Origin: Micromonospora sonchi
Lineage (GTDB): Bacteria; Actinomycetota; Actinomycetes; Mycobacteriales; Micromonosporaceae
NCBI RefSeq assembly: GCF_014646235.1
Contig: NZ_BMNB01000003.1
Coordinates: 218,912 to 282,911, forward strand
Length of the DNA stretch: 64,000 nt
Direction of reading: 5' to 3'
Below, in pieces: positions 8,442 through 17,451 of this stretch. The notes below the pieces were generated by a model. It had not been told where the DNA came from, did not search any database, and saw nothing but the letters and a program-made list of their open reading frames with translations. Each line of letters begins with the position of its first letter. Position 1 is the stretch's first letter. A program made the translations under genes and the position numbers.

Positions 8442-8627
8442 CTACTCGCCAACCTGGCGGCGCGCCGGCCAGTCGGGCAACTGCTCGCGCGCCCACGCCT
8501 CCTGCCTGCACCCGCCCTTACCTGGGCAGGACACACAGCAACGCCGCTCCTCATCGTGGGCTCGCAACGTCAACGCCGCCGAGAACTCCACACTGCCTGC
8601 GTCGATGGGCTCATCCAGGCGGCTCAT
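8442..8627 (-). CDS. small cysteine-cluster protein of DUF397/HTH loci
   Basis: 61 residues with RRCCVSCPGKGGCRQ in the middle, suited to metal binding. The upstream stop/start overlap (8624-8627) couples it to the next gene. Similar small proteins are often found in WhiJ-type clusters; function unknown. Confidence 0.6.
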   Translation of the reverse strand: MSRLDEPIDAGSVEFSAALTLRAHDEERRCCVSCPGKGGCRQEAWAREQLPDWPARRQVGE

Positions 8628-8878
8628 GGCTGCCCCATCTCGGCGCGGACGGCGGACACCAGCACACGGCCTTCCCAGCAGTGGTCACGCCCGCAATCCG
8701 GCCGGTGGTGGTTGCAGTCGTGGCCGTGCGCGGACACCAGCCCAGCCGACATTTCCTGACCGACAGCAACAACGTTGATCAGCACGTCTTCGGTGGCGGG
8801 ATCACCACCGGGGGTGTACCACTCGCCTCGCCGCAGCATGAGCACAGTGCCGGCCGGCACACGGAGGTCGATCCTCAC
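8624..8878 (-). CDS. small protein of the DUF397/HTH cluster
   Basis: 84 residues from GTG 8878, preceded by GGAGG at eight bases; longer frames to 9058 start with low-complexity Pro/Arg sequence and are rejected. It has a beta-rich first half (VRIDLRVPAGTVLMLRRGEW) and a His/Cys segment (HGHDCNHHRPDCGRDHC) that probably binds zinc. Confidence 0.6.
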   Translation of the reverse strand: MRIDLRVPAGTVLMLRRGEWYTPGGDPATEDVLINVVAVGQEMSAGLVSAHGHDCNHHRPDCGRDHCWEGRVLVSAVRAEMGQP

Positions 8879-9231
8879 CGCGCCCACCTCCGGGCTGCGG
8901 GCCGATTGGCGGCGATCCGGTTGGGGCACGCCTGCCGTGTTCGGCCGGTGTTCCGTCGTCTGTCCACGTCGTTTCCCCCTCGCGTCTGTGGGTTGTGGTG
9001 GCCGTGCCGGGCGTCCTGGGGGGTGACGCCTCGGGTGGCGACGGCGCGGCCACCACAACCTCGCGGGCTCGCAGCCGCTCTAGCGACTCGACTGTCCACG
9101 TCGAGCGGCGCGGTCATGCCCGAAACACCCCGCCCGTACAGGGGGGCCTGAGTCCACGATCGCCGATACGCTGCCGTTATGGCAGGTGTGGCATGTGGCA
9201 CCACACCGCAAGCCACACGCTGGGGGGCGTA
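8879..9231. other. 353-bp divergent intergenic region
   Basis: Lies between the DUF397 operon and the HTH/TPR regulator and should hold both promoters. Short frames cross it on both strands (for example a minus frame from 9116), but none has a convincing start or family. I see no tRNA, CRISPR or strong hairpin. Confidence 0.5.
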
Positions 9232-10446
9232 ATGGATGGTTTTGGGAGCACACTGAGACGGCACCGGACAGCAGCCGGACTCGGCCTACGAGGGCTAGCG
9301 AAACAGGTTCACGTCGACTACAGCCACCTAGCGCGAGTCGAACGCGGCGAATGCCGACCCACCGCAGACCTCGCGCAACGCTGCGACACCGCACTCAACG
9401 CCGCCGGTGCACTGATCGATGCGTACCACCGCGAGCAGGCGAGCCCAGACATGCACAGACGCACAATTCTCGGCGCAATGGGCGCCCTAGCCGTCGCACC
9501 GGTCGGCCCCCTCATCGGCCTGGAAGCACTGCGGCACAGTCTCGACCCCGGCCGGAAACAAGCAGACGAGTGGGACAGGATCGTCGCCGACTACGGGCGT
9601 GACTACTACACCCTGCCAGCCGCCGACCTGGCCGAGCAGTTGCGGGCCGATCTGACGGTCCTCGCCCACCAGATCGGAGCGAGCCCAGCCGACCGTGATC
9701 TCATGCGCGTCGCCGCGCACCTGTCGGCGATCATGGCCATGGGTTTGTCCGCCGCCGGCCAGCATGGGATGGCCCGCCGGTGGTGGCGAACAGCCCGGAA
9801 CCACGCCGACCAGTCGCGGGATGCGGACTGCCGGGTGTGGGTGCGGGATTGGGAGGTGGTCAACGGCACCTACGAGCAGCGTCCAACCGCCGCCATCCTG
9901 GATCGGGCCGGCGAGGCGGTAGCTATCGCAGGTAGCCGGGTGTCGGTGGGGCATGTGGGAGTGCTGTCGGGGCGGGCGCAGGCGCTGGCGGTGGCCGGTC
10001 GAGTCGCTGAGGCGAGGGATGCGTTGGCGGCGACAGCGGCGATGACTGACCGAATGCCTGCCGCTGTGGCTGCTGACGCCGACAGCATGTTCGGCTGGCC
10101 GGAGGTGCGGTTGCGGCACACCGAATCGTTTGTGTACACCCACATCGGTGATGTGGTGGCGGCGGCTGAGGCGCAAGAGCGGGCACTTGACCTGTATCCG
10201 GCCGAGTTGGGCAGGGAGCGGGCGCAGATGCTGATGCACCGGGCGTCGTGCCTGATTCAGGGCGGGCATGTCGGGGATGGGCTGCGGTTCGCCGCTGACG
10301 TGCTGGATGCGCTGCCTGCGGCAGATCACACGGCGCTGCTGTATCAGGTGGCCCGCACGGTGGTGGCTGTTGTGCCGGAGAGGGAGCGGCGCCGTGTGGA
10401 GGCTGTCGAGTTGCGGGACCGTCTCACCGCCCTGCCGGCGGGTTAG
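9232..10446 (+). CDS. XRE-family HTH regulator with TPR-like domain (WhiJ-type)
   Basis: A 404-residue protein. Residues 5-60 form an XRE helix-turn-helix (STLRRHRTAAGLGLRGLAKQ then YSHLARVERGE). A hydrophobic linker (RRTILGAMGALAVAP) follows, and residues 100-400 are helical repeats typical of actinobacterial regulators that sense a partner or peptide. ATG 9232 follows GGGGGG. Divergent from DUF397; together they resemble the WhiJ/AbaA regulatory pairs. Same architecture as the protein at 46728. Confidence 0.8.
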   Translation: MDGFGSTLRRHRTAAGLGLRGLAKQVHVDYSHLARVERGECRPTADLAQRCDTALNAAGALIDAYHREQASPDMHRRTILGAMGALAVAPVGPLIGLEALRHSLDPGRKQADEWDRIVADYGRDYYTLPAADLAEQLRADLTVLAHQIGASPADRDLMRVAAHLSAIMAMGLSAAGQHGMARRWWRTARNHADQSRDADCRVWVRDWEVVNGTYEQRPTAAILDRAGEAVAIAGSRVSVGHVGVLSGRAQALAVAGRVAEARDALAATAAMTDRMPAAVAADADSMFGWPEVRLRHTESFVYTHIGDVVAAAEAQERALDLYPAELGRERAQMLMHRASCLIQGGHVGDGLRFAADVLDALPAADHTALLYQVARTVVAVVPERERRRVEAVELRDRLTALPAG

Positions 10447-10457
10447 GCTTTCCCGCC

Positions 10458-10985
10458 ATGGCTGACCTTGTGTGGACGCTCGCCGACGCCGAAACCGCCA
10501 CGCGGCACACCGACCAGATCCGTGACCTGTACGCGACCGTGTACGCCGAGCCCCCGTATTGCGAGGGGCCGGAGCATGTCGCACAGTTCGGGCGCTGGTG
10601 GAAGGGCCACCTCAAGCAGCCCGGGTTCGCGCTCGCCACGGCACGGGATGGGGAACGTCTGGTGGGCGCCGTGTACGGGTACACGATGCCCTCCGGCGAG
10701 TGGATGGAACCGGACGCGGACGAGCCGCCCGCCGAGCTGCGGGAGGCGGAGAAGTGTTTCGTGGTGGAGTGGATGGCGCTGCCCGGCTACCGCAGTAAGG
10801 GTGTGGGCCGGCACCTCCTGTCGATGCTGCTGCAACCCCGCCGGGAGCCGTGGGCGGTGCTGGCCGCCAACCCGGCGGCCCCGGCGCGCAGGCTGTATGA
10901 GCGGATGGGGTGGGTGCAGCACGGGCAGATCAGGCCGCGCGCGATCCCGGACATGGATGTGTTGGTGCTGCGGCTCAACCCGTAA
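10458..10985 (+). CDS. GNAT-family N-acetyltransferase
   Basis: 175 residues. Residues 92-110 hold the acetyl-CoA motif (VEWMALPGYRSKGVGRHLL, with the R-S-K-G-V-G loop), and the later PAAPARRLYERMGWV is the typical motif-B helix. Likely acetylates a small molecule or protein in the cytoplasm. Twelve bp after the regulator gene, so probably co-transcribed. Confidence 0.8.
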   Translation: MADLVWTLADAETATRHTDQIRDLYATVYAEPPYCEGPEHVAQFGRWWKGHLKQPGFALATARDGERLVGAVYGYTMPSGEWMEPDADEPPAELREAEKCFVVEWMALPGYRSKGVGRHLLSMLLQPRREPWAVLAANPAAPARRLYERMGWVQHGQIRPRAIPDMDVLVLRLNP

Positions 10986-11041
10986 CCCAGGCGGTCGAAC
11001 TATTGAGCGCGGGGAAATAGTTCACGCCCCCGAAGCGCGGA

Positions 11042-11074
11042 AGCCCCCGCCGGACCAACGTCCACGCGGGGGCT
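11042..11074. terminator. bidirectional terminator hairpin
   Basis: AGCCCCCGC (11042-11050) pairs with GCGGGGGCT (11066-11074) between two converging genes. No long T-run, as usual in high-GC actinobacteria. Confidence 0.6.
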
Positions 11075-11087
11075 CACACGTCTCCGG

Positions 11088-11807
11088 CTACCTGCGGCGG
11101 CGGCGGCGTTTCCGGTTTGGCCACCACGCCAGCAGCCAACCCAGCGACCCAAGCACGGCGGCGTTACGGGGCTCCTCCCAACTGGCCCAGTAGCCGGAAC
11201 CCAGCCACCACACCCCGCCGACAATCAACGCCCACACCGCCGTCCAGCCGATGACGCGGGCACGATGGCGACGCCACCACCGGGACAGCCACACCGGAGC
11301 GCGACGGCGAGTGCGCCGAGCCGGACGCCCTCCGGGGCGCGGGCCACGCTGGCGGGGCACACGCGGATTCTGCGGCTGCCAGCCCGGCTCCCGGGCCTGC
11401 CGGTGCTCCTTCGCCCGCCACACCTCAATGCGGTCCGGGTTGTCCAAGTTGAAGTCGTAGTTGTAGACGGGCCGCTGCGGCTTCTGACCCGGCACGAGCG
11501 CCACCCCGTTGCGGATCCACCACTCCTCCCGGCCCGCCAACTCGTCGGCAGTCCAGTAGCCTTCCTCGATCACCCACGACCCGCCGCAGATCGTGTCGGA
11601 GAACGGCTGATCGGCGCGGTGCTGCTCCTGGCGTTCCCAGACCGTCTGCACGCTCTTACCGATGTAGCCGACAATCGGCGGCCTGCCAGGGATGATCTGC
11701 CCGGTGGTCTTGTCGACGGGCAGAGTGGGGATGCCGTACACGACACTACGACGGCGCTCCCCCGCAGGACGCTGGCGAGGAACACGACGCGAACGCTGTA
11801 CGGTCAC
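11088..11807 (-). CDS. GIY-YIG domain protein with C-terminal membrane helices
   Basis: 239 residues. Residues 22-120 match a GIY-YIG nuclease: VVYGI as the first strand, VGYIGKS as the YIG strand, then R and H in RQEQHR, a Glu in the ADELAGREEWW helix, and a late Asn (YNYDFN). Residues 165-235 carry an Arg-rich stretch and two hydrophobic helices (VIGWTAVWALIVGGVWW and VLGSLGWLLAWW), so the nuclease-like domain should be tethered to the membrane. Its start overlaps the stop of the TraB-like gene. It could nick DNA during transfer, or degrade incoming DNA; inference. Confidence 0.75.
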   Translation of the reverse strand: MTVQRSRRVPRQRPAGERRRSVVYGIPTLPVDKTTGQIIPGRPPIVGYIGKSVQTVWERQEQHRADQPFSDTICGGSWVIEEGYWTADELAGREEWWIRNGVALVPGQKPQRPVYNYDFNLDNPDRIEVWRAKEHRQAREPGWQPQNPRVPRQRGPRPGGRPARRTRRRAPVWLSRWWRRHRARVIGWTAVWALIVGGVWWLGSGYWASWEEPRNAAVLGSLGWLLAWWPNRKRRRRRR

Positions 11808-14284
11808 TGCGCCGCCCCCGACGCCTGGTCGAACAGGGACGGCGAACCCTTGCCGGGCACCTCGTAGAAGCCGTTCTTGATGCGCCGGAGACGCCTGTCC
11901 GCCATCAGATCAGTGAGCGCCTTGTCTCGGGTGCTGTCCTTCATCTGCTCACCCATGCGAGCCAGTTGGGCGATCAACTCGTCTTTGGTGACCTGGCCTG
12001 CTTCGTTGGCGGCCTGAACGGCGGCGTCGAAGACCACCTCACGCGACACCCGACCCGAACCGGTCATCGGCGGCGCCGGCTGCTGCGGAGCCCGCAAGTG
12101 AGCAGGCGTGGCCTGCGTGACGGCGGCAGCCTCCAACAGTTCGATGGCCTTCCCACCCGACAGCAGGTCGGCGTCCGACCGGCCAGCAGCCAGCAGCAGT
12201 TCGGCCCGCTGCTTCCGGTCACCCCACAGCGGCCCCGACTCCTGCTGCGCCTCACGCCCGAACACCCCAGGGGTTAGCGTCGACTGGCCGTCGGCGTCGA
12301 CCAGCCACACGCTCATGTCGTCGCCGGTGTAATCGGCCCGCCCGTACACGTCCCGACCGTTGATGCCCTGCATGTACATCAGCCCGGCCGTGGTCTCACC
12401 GGCCGCGCAGGTGTGCTTGCCCCACACGTCCGGCAGTTCCGTCGGATCGATGGGGCAGTCCCCGTCGACCGCCGACCGGCCCGCGACATCAGTCATCGCC
12501 CGGAAGATGATCGTCTGCCCGGCCTTCAACTGCTCCTTGATGTAGGTGGAGCCACCCAGGTTGTAGGCGGCCGGAATCTGCGTGATCAGCCGCATCTTGA
12601 TCCCACACTTGCGGCCCATCCCCACCAGCTTCTCCACCATCTCCAAGATGGTCGGATCGTCAATGAACGACTGCACCTCATCCAAGGTGATCACCAGCAG
12701 CGGCATGCTCTTGGTGGGTCGCCACGTCTTGATGTCGTTCGCCGACAACACGTCGTTGCGCCGGTACATCTCCTTCAACGCGGCCAGCAACATCAGCGTG
12801 ATCTCGGACTTGTCGCGGGCAAACCAGTCGACAGACTTCTTCAACGACCCGTACGACTGTCCGCCCTGCGGGTCACCCACCCAGTCCAACACGAGCCCGT
12901 TGGAGTGCAGCGACGCGAGCAGCAGTTGGGCGACCAGCTCAGACTTGCCGGAGCCGGTGCACCCGGAGATGAGGTCGTGGGCGGCGCCGGTTTTCGTCCA
13001 CCACTGGTACCAGATGTCTTCGCCGTCGTCGTAGCGGCCGATGCGGGACCGGCCGTTCTTCCAGTCGTTGGCAACAGTGCCGGGCCACAGCTTCGTTTCG
13101 GCGAGCGGGTTGTCGGGCTGCACCCGCAGCCACCCGGTCGACAGGTCCGACGGGTCGGCGGAGAACGACACATCGGCGTACGTGCACTTGTAGGCGGCGG
13201 CGATACGGCCGAGCAGGTTGGGTCGCTGCTCCCGCATGTTGATGGAGCCGTCGACCTTCGCAACAACCTTCGCCTTCCAGTTGGGCAGGCGGGTGCGGAT
13301 GCTGGCGCCCACCTCGCAGGCGGGTAGCTGCTCGTAGTCGACCAGTTCGGTACCCGCCAATGGGCCGCCTTGGCAGCCGATGAGCATGGCCCAGGTGGTG
13401 ACGGCGCGGGTCCGCACCGGGTCGGGCGCTTCGACGGGCGGGGCAGTTTCCACAACAGCGGTGGTGTCGACCTGCGGCAAGTCAGCGAACATGCGGCGTT
13501 GCTCGCAGCGGTCCCACCACGGCTTCACACCAACCGCCCAGCGGATGATGGCGGCGGCGGCGATGATCCTGCCGGCCCACGTGTTGATGTCGGTGGCAGC
13601 GAGCGCGGCAGCCCACAGCCCGCCTTCCCCTGCTGCGAGGGCGGCGCGGGTGGCGCGGCGTTTGATGTGGACGACGCGGCGGCCGGTGCGCTGTCCCCGC
13701 TCGATGCGGTTGCGGGCGACAGCCCGGCGGGTGAGGGTCCGCTTCGTCATGTAATAGGTGAGCCCGGCGGCCGGAAGCGCCGCGATGCCCAGCTCGGCGG
13801 GCGCGACGTCGGCGAGGCCGGCGAGGGCTTCGGTGGTGAACGCGGCAGCGGGCAGGGCGAGCGTCTTCGCCGTGTCGCCGTACATGCGGCGCGTCTCCCG
13901 CAGTACCGCACCCAGCCGGTTGGGCTGCTTCGGCGGCACCAGCTGCTCGCCGTGGGCGCGGCAGTGCACCGCCGGATCGCCGGGCAGCAGCCACTCGAAC
14001 TCGCCGCAGCGTTCCTTGCCGCCGCCGTTGACGTTGCGCATGCGCGGGCACTGGTAGCGCAGGTGTGCGGTGCGCTGGTTGTCGCCGTCCACGGGCACGT
14101 CGTAGGGCATGCGCTTGCGGCGGTCATCAGTCGGGTCGATGTACCAGTTCTGCATCTTGGCCGCCCCCACCGGGACCGGCGTGGGGGCGGGCTTGCGGGT
14201 GTGCCCGTCGATGTTCGGCTGGGTGTGCCGGGCGCGGGCGTCGCTGTTGGGCAGCGGCGCCGGCCGGTGCGTCGTCGTTGCCAT
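11804..14284 (-). CDS. traB-like: FtsK/TraB-like conjugative DNA translocase
   Basis: 826 residues. Hydrophobic helices near 150-175 and 215-250 anchor it. Walker A (SGCTGSGKSELVAQ) lies near residue 440 and Walker B (LVITLDEVQSF) near 533. The C-terminal 90 residues (VSREVVFDAAVQAANEAG then ELIAQLARM) look like the winged-helix gamma domain that reads short DNA repeats in FtsK and Streptomyces TraB. In AICEs such a protein alone pumps double-stranded DNA between mycelial cells. It lies at the promoter-distal end of an operon of Spd-like membrane proteins, supporting transfer rather than chromosome segregation. Confidence 0.85.
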   Translation of the reverse strand: MATTTHRPAPLPNSDARARHTQPNIDGHTRKPAPTPVPVGAAKMQNWYIDPTDDRRKRMPYDVPVDGDNQRTAHLRYQCPRMRNVNGGGKERCGEFEWLLPGDPAVHCRAHGEQLVPPKQPNRLGAVLRETRRMYGDTAKTLALPAAAFTTEALAGLADVAPAELGIAALPAAGLTYYMTKRTLTRRAVARNRIERGQRTGRRVVHIKRRATRAALAAGEGGLWAAALAATDINTWAGRIIAAAAIIRWAVGVKPWWDRCEQRRMFADLPQVDTTAVVETAPPVEAPDPVRTRAVTTWAMLIGCQGGPLAGTELVDYEQLPACEVGASIRTRLPNWKAKVVAKVDGSINMREQRPNLLGRIAAAYKCTYADVSFSADPSDLSTGWLRVQPDNPLAETKLWPGTVANDWKNGRSRIGRYDDGEDIWYQWWTKTGAAHDLISGCTGSGKSELVAQLLLASLHSNGLVLDWVGDPQGGQSYGSLKKSVDWFARDKSEITLMLLAALKEMYRRNDVLSANDIKTWRPTKSMPLLVITLDEVQSFIDDPTILEMVEKLVGMGRKCGIKMRLITQIPAAYNLGGSTYIKEQLKAGQTIIFRAMTDVAGRSAVDGDCPIDPTELPDVWGKHTCAAGETTAGLMYMQGINGRDVYGRADYTGDDMSVWLVDADGQSTLTPGVFGREAQQESGPLWGDRKQRAELLLAAGRSDADLLSGGKAIELLEAAAVTQATPAHLRAPQQPAPPMTGSGRVSREVVFDAAVQAANEAGQVTKDELIAQLARMGEQMKDSTRDKALTDLMADRRLRRIKNGFYEVPGKGSPSLFDQASGAAQ

Positions 14285-14301
14285 GATCTGTCTCCTCTGG
14301 G

Positions 14302-15360
14302 TTAGCTGTTGACGCGGTCGAAGGCGCGGGCCACGTTGCCGAGCAGCGGCGTCACCTCAGCGGTGCACGCGCGGGCGTTCGCCACCGCCGCCGCCATCGC
14401 CTCAGCCGACGCCGCCGTGTTCGCCACCACGTGCGACCGGCCGGACATCTGCACGACCCCCATCGTCTGCTCGCCCAGGGAGGCGATCCGGCCACGCAGC
14501 CGGTTCAGGGTGGCCACATACTCCTGCGTGGCCTGGTCGACGGCGGCCTGGATGGCGCGGGCCTCGGCGGCACCGGACACGACACCGGTAACAGCGGTCT
14601 GGGTGGTTGCTACTGCGGTCATGGTTCCTCCTGCGGTGATCGCCGCCACGGGTGCGGCAGGCGTGGTGCTGGTTTCGGATCGGATGGGGTCGCCGACGGT
14701 GGCGTCCACCCTGATCGGTCCCCGGTCCTCGGCCGGGCTGGCGGGTGGCGGTCCGGGGTGAGGGCCGGGCCGGGTCGTGTAGGTGTCGTCGTCGTGGACG
14801 GTGGTCGACTCCCACCGCTCCCCGTCGTTGTCTGAGCCGGTGTTGTCTCCCCCGCCCGCCTCGGCGGCCTGCGGGGCGGGGTCGGTGGGCTTCGGGTCGG
14901 CCGTGTCGCCACCGGCCGGGTTCTCCGGCGTCTGCGGCTGACCGGCGCCGTCGCTGTCGGATGCGGGCGGATCCGCCGGGGCGGCCACCTTCCAGCCCTG
15001 CACCTTGCGGGCCGCCTCATCGTCCACGCGGCGGTTCAGACGCTCACGCCACGACAGCGCATCCTGCTCGGCCTCATCCGCAAGCCGCTCCGCACGATCC
15101 GACTGGCGCTTGCGGTCCCGGTCCGTCCAGTAGTCCCGCCACATGTTCGACAGGTGGCGGCGCATCGGCCCGCCCTCCACCGCTGGCTCCACACCCGCGT
15201 CGGTGAGCTTCTTCCGCAGCGCCTTCGCCGCGTCGGACTCCTCACCACGGCGGGCGGCCTGCCACTCTTGCAGCAGGCCACCCGACCAGTCCGGGTTGCG
15301 CTGCAACATCCCGTAGATCGCGAGGATGGTGACGCCGATGGAGATCGGGTCGATGACCAC
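14302..15360 (-). CDS. transfer-operon protein, membrane-anchored with helical C-terminus
   Basis: 352 residues: one N-terminal hydrophobic helix (SIGVTILAIYGMLQ), a charged helical part to about 125, a disordered Pro/Asp/Gly linker (130-235), and a helical Ala-rich C-terminal domain (260-352). Fits an Spd-type intra-mycelial spreading protein, but no specific family is recognised. Sits 18 bp upstream of the translocase gene. Confidence 0.6.
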   Translation of the reverse strand: MVIDPISIGVTILAIYGMLQRNPDWSGGLLQEWQAARRGEESDAAKALRKKLTDAGVEPAVEGGPMRRHLSNMWRDYWTDRDRKRQSDRAERLADEAEQDALSWRERLNRRVDDEAARKVQGWKVAAPADPPASDSDGAGQPQTPENPAGGDTADPKPTDPAPQAAEAGGGDNTGSDNDGERWESTTVHDDDTYTTRPGPHPGPPPASPAEDRGPIRVDATVGDPIRSETSTTPAAPVAAITAGGTMTAVATTQTAVTGVVSGAAEARAIQAAVDQATQEYVATLNRLRGRIASLGEQTMGVVQMSGRSHVVANTAASAEAMAAAVANARACTAEVTPLLGNVARAFDRVNS

Positions 15361-15363
15361 CGG

Positions 15364-15603
15364 TCAGCCCTTTCGCTCACGGCCGGGAAACACGGTCAAC
15401 TCGTCCGCGCTGATAGCGGCACGGTCGACACACGCCCAGCAGAACGCCTCGCCTGCGACTGAGCAGCCCGCACAGCCGCTGGTCAGATAGGCGTCTGCGT
15501 TGGCCGCACCGCAGCCGACGCAACCGTCTCCTGACATCGGAGTCCAGGTGCCGCACACAACGCTGTGAGCGGCTGCCACCGCGTGGGCGTTCAACCGGCC
15601 CAC
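15364..15603 (-). CDS. small multi-cysteine protein
   Basis: 79 residues with seven cysteines in pairs (CVGCGAANAD, CAGCSVAG, FCWACVD), likely binding one or two zinc ions. Spaced 3-4 bp from both neighbours within the transfer operon. Function unknown. Confidence 0.6.
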   Translation of the reverse strand: MGRLNAHAVAAAHSVVCGTWTPMSGDGCVGCGAANADAYLTSGCAGCSVAGEAFCWACVDRAAISADELTVFPGRERKG

Positions 15604-15606
15604 CGG

Positions 15607-15999
15607 TCACATCCCCAGGAAGGCGCGCAGGCCGGTGATGATCCCGTCGATCGGCATCAGCAGCGCGTCGTACGCGCTCCCGAGACCACCGCCGGTGATC
15701 CGCATCAGCGTCGGCGCGAGCACGATCAGGATGAACGCCGGCCAGTCCGGGCGCCGGTCCGCGATGTCCACGACGATGAACATCAGCGCCGCCAGGGATG
15801 CGATGGCGGCCCCCCCGGACGAGATGCCGACGGCGTTACCGAACTCGCTGGACATGCCGACCCCGCCCAGCAGGGCGGCCCCCCACGCGATCCACGAAAA
15901 CACCTTCGACACCTTCTGGTGCTTGAGGCGCTTCGCGATCAGGTACTGGGCGGTGATGCCGATGATGACCAGACCGAAGCCGATACCCACGTTGAACAT
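15607..15999 (-). CDS. Spd-like integral membrane protein
   Basis: 130 residues with four hydrophobic helices (about 3-20, 33-52, 60-80, 88-105). Placed among transfer genes, it resembles the small membrane proteins that help plasmid spread through septa in Streptomyces; role by context only. Confidence 0.65.
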   Translation of the reverse strand: MFNVGIGFGLVIIGITAQYLIAKRLKHQKVSKVFSWIAWGAALLGGVGMSSEFGNAVGISSGGAAIASLAALMFIVVDIADRRPDWPAFILIVLAPTLMRITGGGLGSAYDALLMPIDGIITGLRAFLGM

Positions 16000-16005
16000 G
16001 ACAGG

Positions 16006-16455
16006 TCACCCCTTTCCGAGGGCGAAAGTGGCGGCGAAAGCCGCGAAGGCGAGGTAGAACAGCCACCGCCGCACCGGGCGGGCGGTGAGGTAGCGCAGCG
16101 GCCCCTGCAAAAACGTGGGAGCCACCAACAGCAGCAGAAGCATCAGGTACCGGTCGGTGTGGTTGGAGATCAACCAGGCGAGCCGCAAACCCTCCGACCG
16201 GGCGGGAACCCGGCGCACATCCACAGCCGTGGTGCGCCACGTGGCAGCCAGCGACAGGGGGCGGTCGGTCCACAACCACCACCGGCGGAAACCCCTCCGG
16301 ACGTTGGCGACCAGCAGCGCCGGCCGAATCTTGCCAACACTCAACGTGACCGGTATCCTCGCGCCCGCGCGCGCGGGCGCAGGCGGGCTGTCCAACACCG
16401 GCACCCTGCCGTTTCGAGGGGATCGAATTTCACTCGGCGTAACCGTCGCGGTCAT
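16006..16455 (-). CDS. Spd-like membrane protein
   Basis: 149 residues. The N-terminal 100 are soluble and Arg-rich; two hydrophobic helices near the end (RYLMLLLLLVAPTFL and RWLFYLAFAAFAATFAL) anchor it. Transfer-operon member; the start overlaps the stop of the next gene upstream. Confidence 0.6.
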   Translation of the reverse strand: MTATVTPSEIRSPRNGRVPVLDSPPAPARAGARIPVTLSVGKIRPALLVANVRRGFRRWWLWTDRPLSLAATWRTTAVDVRRVPARSEGLRLAWLISNHTDRYLMLLLLLVAPTFLQGPLRYLTARPVRRWLFYLAFAAFAATFALGKG

Positions 16456-16670
16456 CGGGTGGCCTCCTTCCTGGCCTCAGTCAGCTCGGCGATCCGGGCC
16501 CGCACCAGGTCGGTGGTGGCCTGCAAATGGTCCGGTCCGGCGTGGAACGCCTCCGCCACCAGCCAGTGGCACAGCGCCCACAACACCTCCTTCGGGGTAC
16601 GGGCCGCCTTCACCTTGTTCTCGTGCCACGTACGGCGGTTGACCTCGGGTTTCGTGCGCCTGCCGGCCAT
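16452..16670 (-). CDS. small helical transfer-operon protein
   Basis: 72 residues from ATG 16670 (MAGRRTKPEVNRRTWHENKV), using TGATG coupling with the upstream gene; longer frames to 16706 overlap that gene without need. Basic N-terminus then helices. Function unknown. Confidence 0.55.
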   Translation of the reverse strand: MAGRRTKPEVNRRTWHENKVKAARTPKEVLWALCHWLVAEAFHAGPDHLQATTDLVRARIAELTEARKEATR

Positions 16671-16939
16671 CACTCCCCCTCGCTGGCCGGCATCGCCCAC
16701 CGCCACAACACCGGGCCACGGCCCTTCCCGTCGGTGTCGATGTCCCGCACTTCCAGGTGAAACTCGTGGGCCAGGTCGCGGCGGGCACCGGAGCGCAGCA
16801 CCGCGCCGAGCAGATGCCGGTTCAGGTCCCTCTTCGTTTCGCTGGCGTCGTCCAGGTCGATGGCGGTCAGGAACGGGTTGATGTCCCGCACCGGCCTGCC
16901 GTTGTGGAAGACGTTGATCTCATAGATTTTCGATGCCAT
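16670..16939 (-). CDS. small protein of the transfer operon
   Basis: 89 residues, MASKIYEINVFHNGRPVRDI at the start, with two further strand/helix units. Soluble. No recognised family, but a well-formed gene coupled to the next by TGATG. Confidence 0.6.
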   Translation of the reverse strand: MASKIYEINVFHNGRPVRDINPFLTAIDLDDASETKRDLNRHLLGAVLRSGARRDLAHEFHLEVRDIDTDGKGRGPVLWRWAMPASEGE

Positions 16940-16970
16940 CGAATCCTCGAATTCCGTGGGTTTCCGCAGG

Positions 16971-17312
16971 TCAGGGCGTATTCGCCGGGTCGTTGGGGTG
17001 GGGCTCGTCGGTGTCGGCGTACACCCACTTGCGGCCTTCGCGGGCCACCTCGGCGACCAGCAGCATCGCGATGCCGACCAGCGCACCGGCGACGACGGCG
17101 GCGACCTTCGACAGGTCGATGAGGGTGTTGGTGGCGAACCCTCCGACGGCGGCAGCACCAGCGAACGCGGCGGCGAGGCCGACCCACTCGGAGGCGATCT
17201 GCCGCCAGTCACGGTGCTTGATGACCTTGGTGTGGTCGATGACCTCCCCGGTGGTGGGGACGGCCACGGCGGCGGCTCGGGTGACGGTGGCGGGCAGGGT
17301 GTCAGTGGTCAT
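16971..17312 (-). CDS. Spd-like two-helix membrane protein
   Basis: 113 residues with hydrophobic helices at about 45-62 (VGLAAAFAGAAAVGG) and 70-90 (AAVVAGALVGIAMLLVAEVA), soluble ends, and a DEPHPNDP tail. Likely an Spd-type protein. Confidence 0.6.
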   Translation of the reverse strand: MTTDTLPATVTRAAAVAVPTTGEVIDHTKVIKHRDWRQIASEWVGLAAAFAGAAAVGGFATNTLIDLSKVAAVVAGALVGIAMLLVAEVAREGRKWVYADTDEPHPNDPANTP

Positions 17313-17451
17313 CGGTGGTGTCCTCCTCCGGCTCGGATGTCAGGTAGATGAAGGTCTTCGGGAAGCTCTGCCACACCTCTCGGAGGACGGCGGCAGCGTC
17401 GGCTTGGATGCGCCTCCGGAGGTCGTCCGGCAGCTCCGACAGGTCAAGCAC
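17302..17451 (-). CDS. 49-residue protein, overlapping both neighbours
   Basis: GTG 17451 with GGAGGTGA seven bases upstream, stop at 17302-17304. It opens VLDLSELPDDLRRRIQADAA and ends with an acidic tail. It overlaps both the DUF2637 gene and the next gene, a strong sign that the operon translates it. Function unknown. Confidence 0.55.
   Translation of the reverse strand: MLDLSELPDDLRRRIQADAAAVLREVWQSFPKTFIYLTSEPEEDTTDDH

Noticed and set aside
8802..9116. Short minus-strand frames upstream of the DUF397 operon
   Set aside because: Several competing frames, Pro/Thr/Arg-rich, no good start site; left as intergenic.
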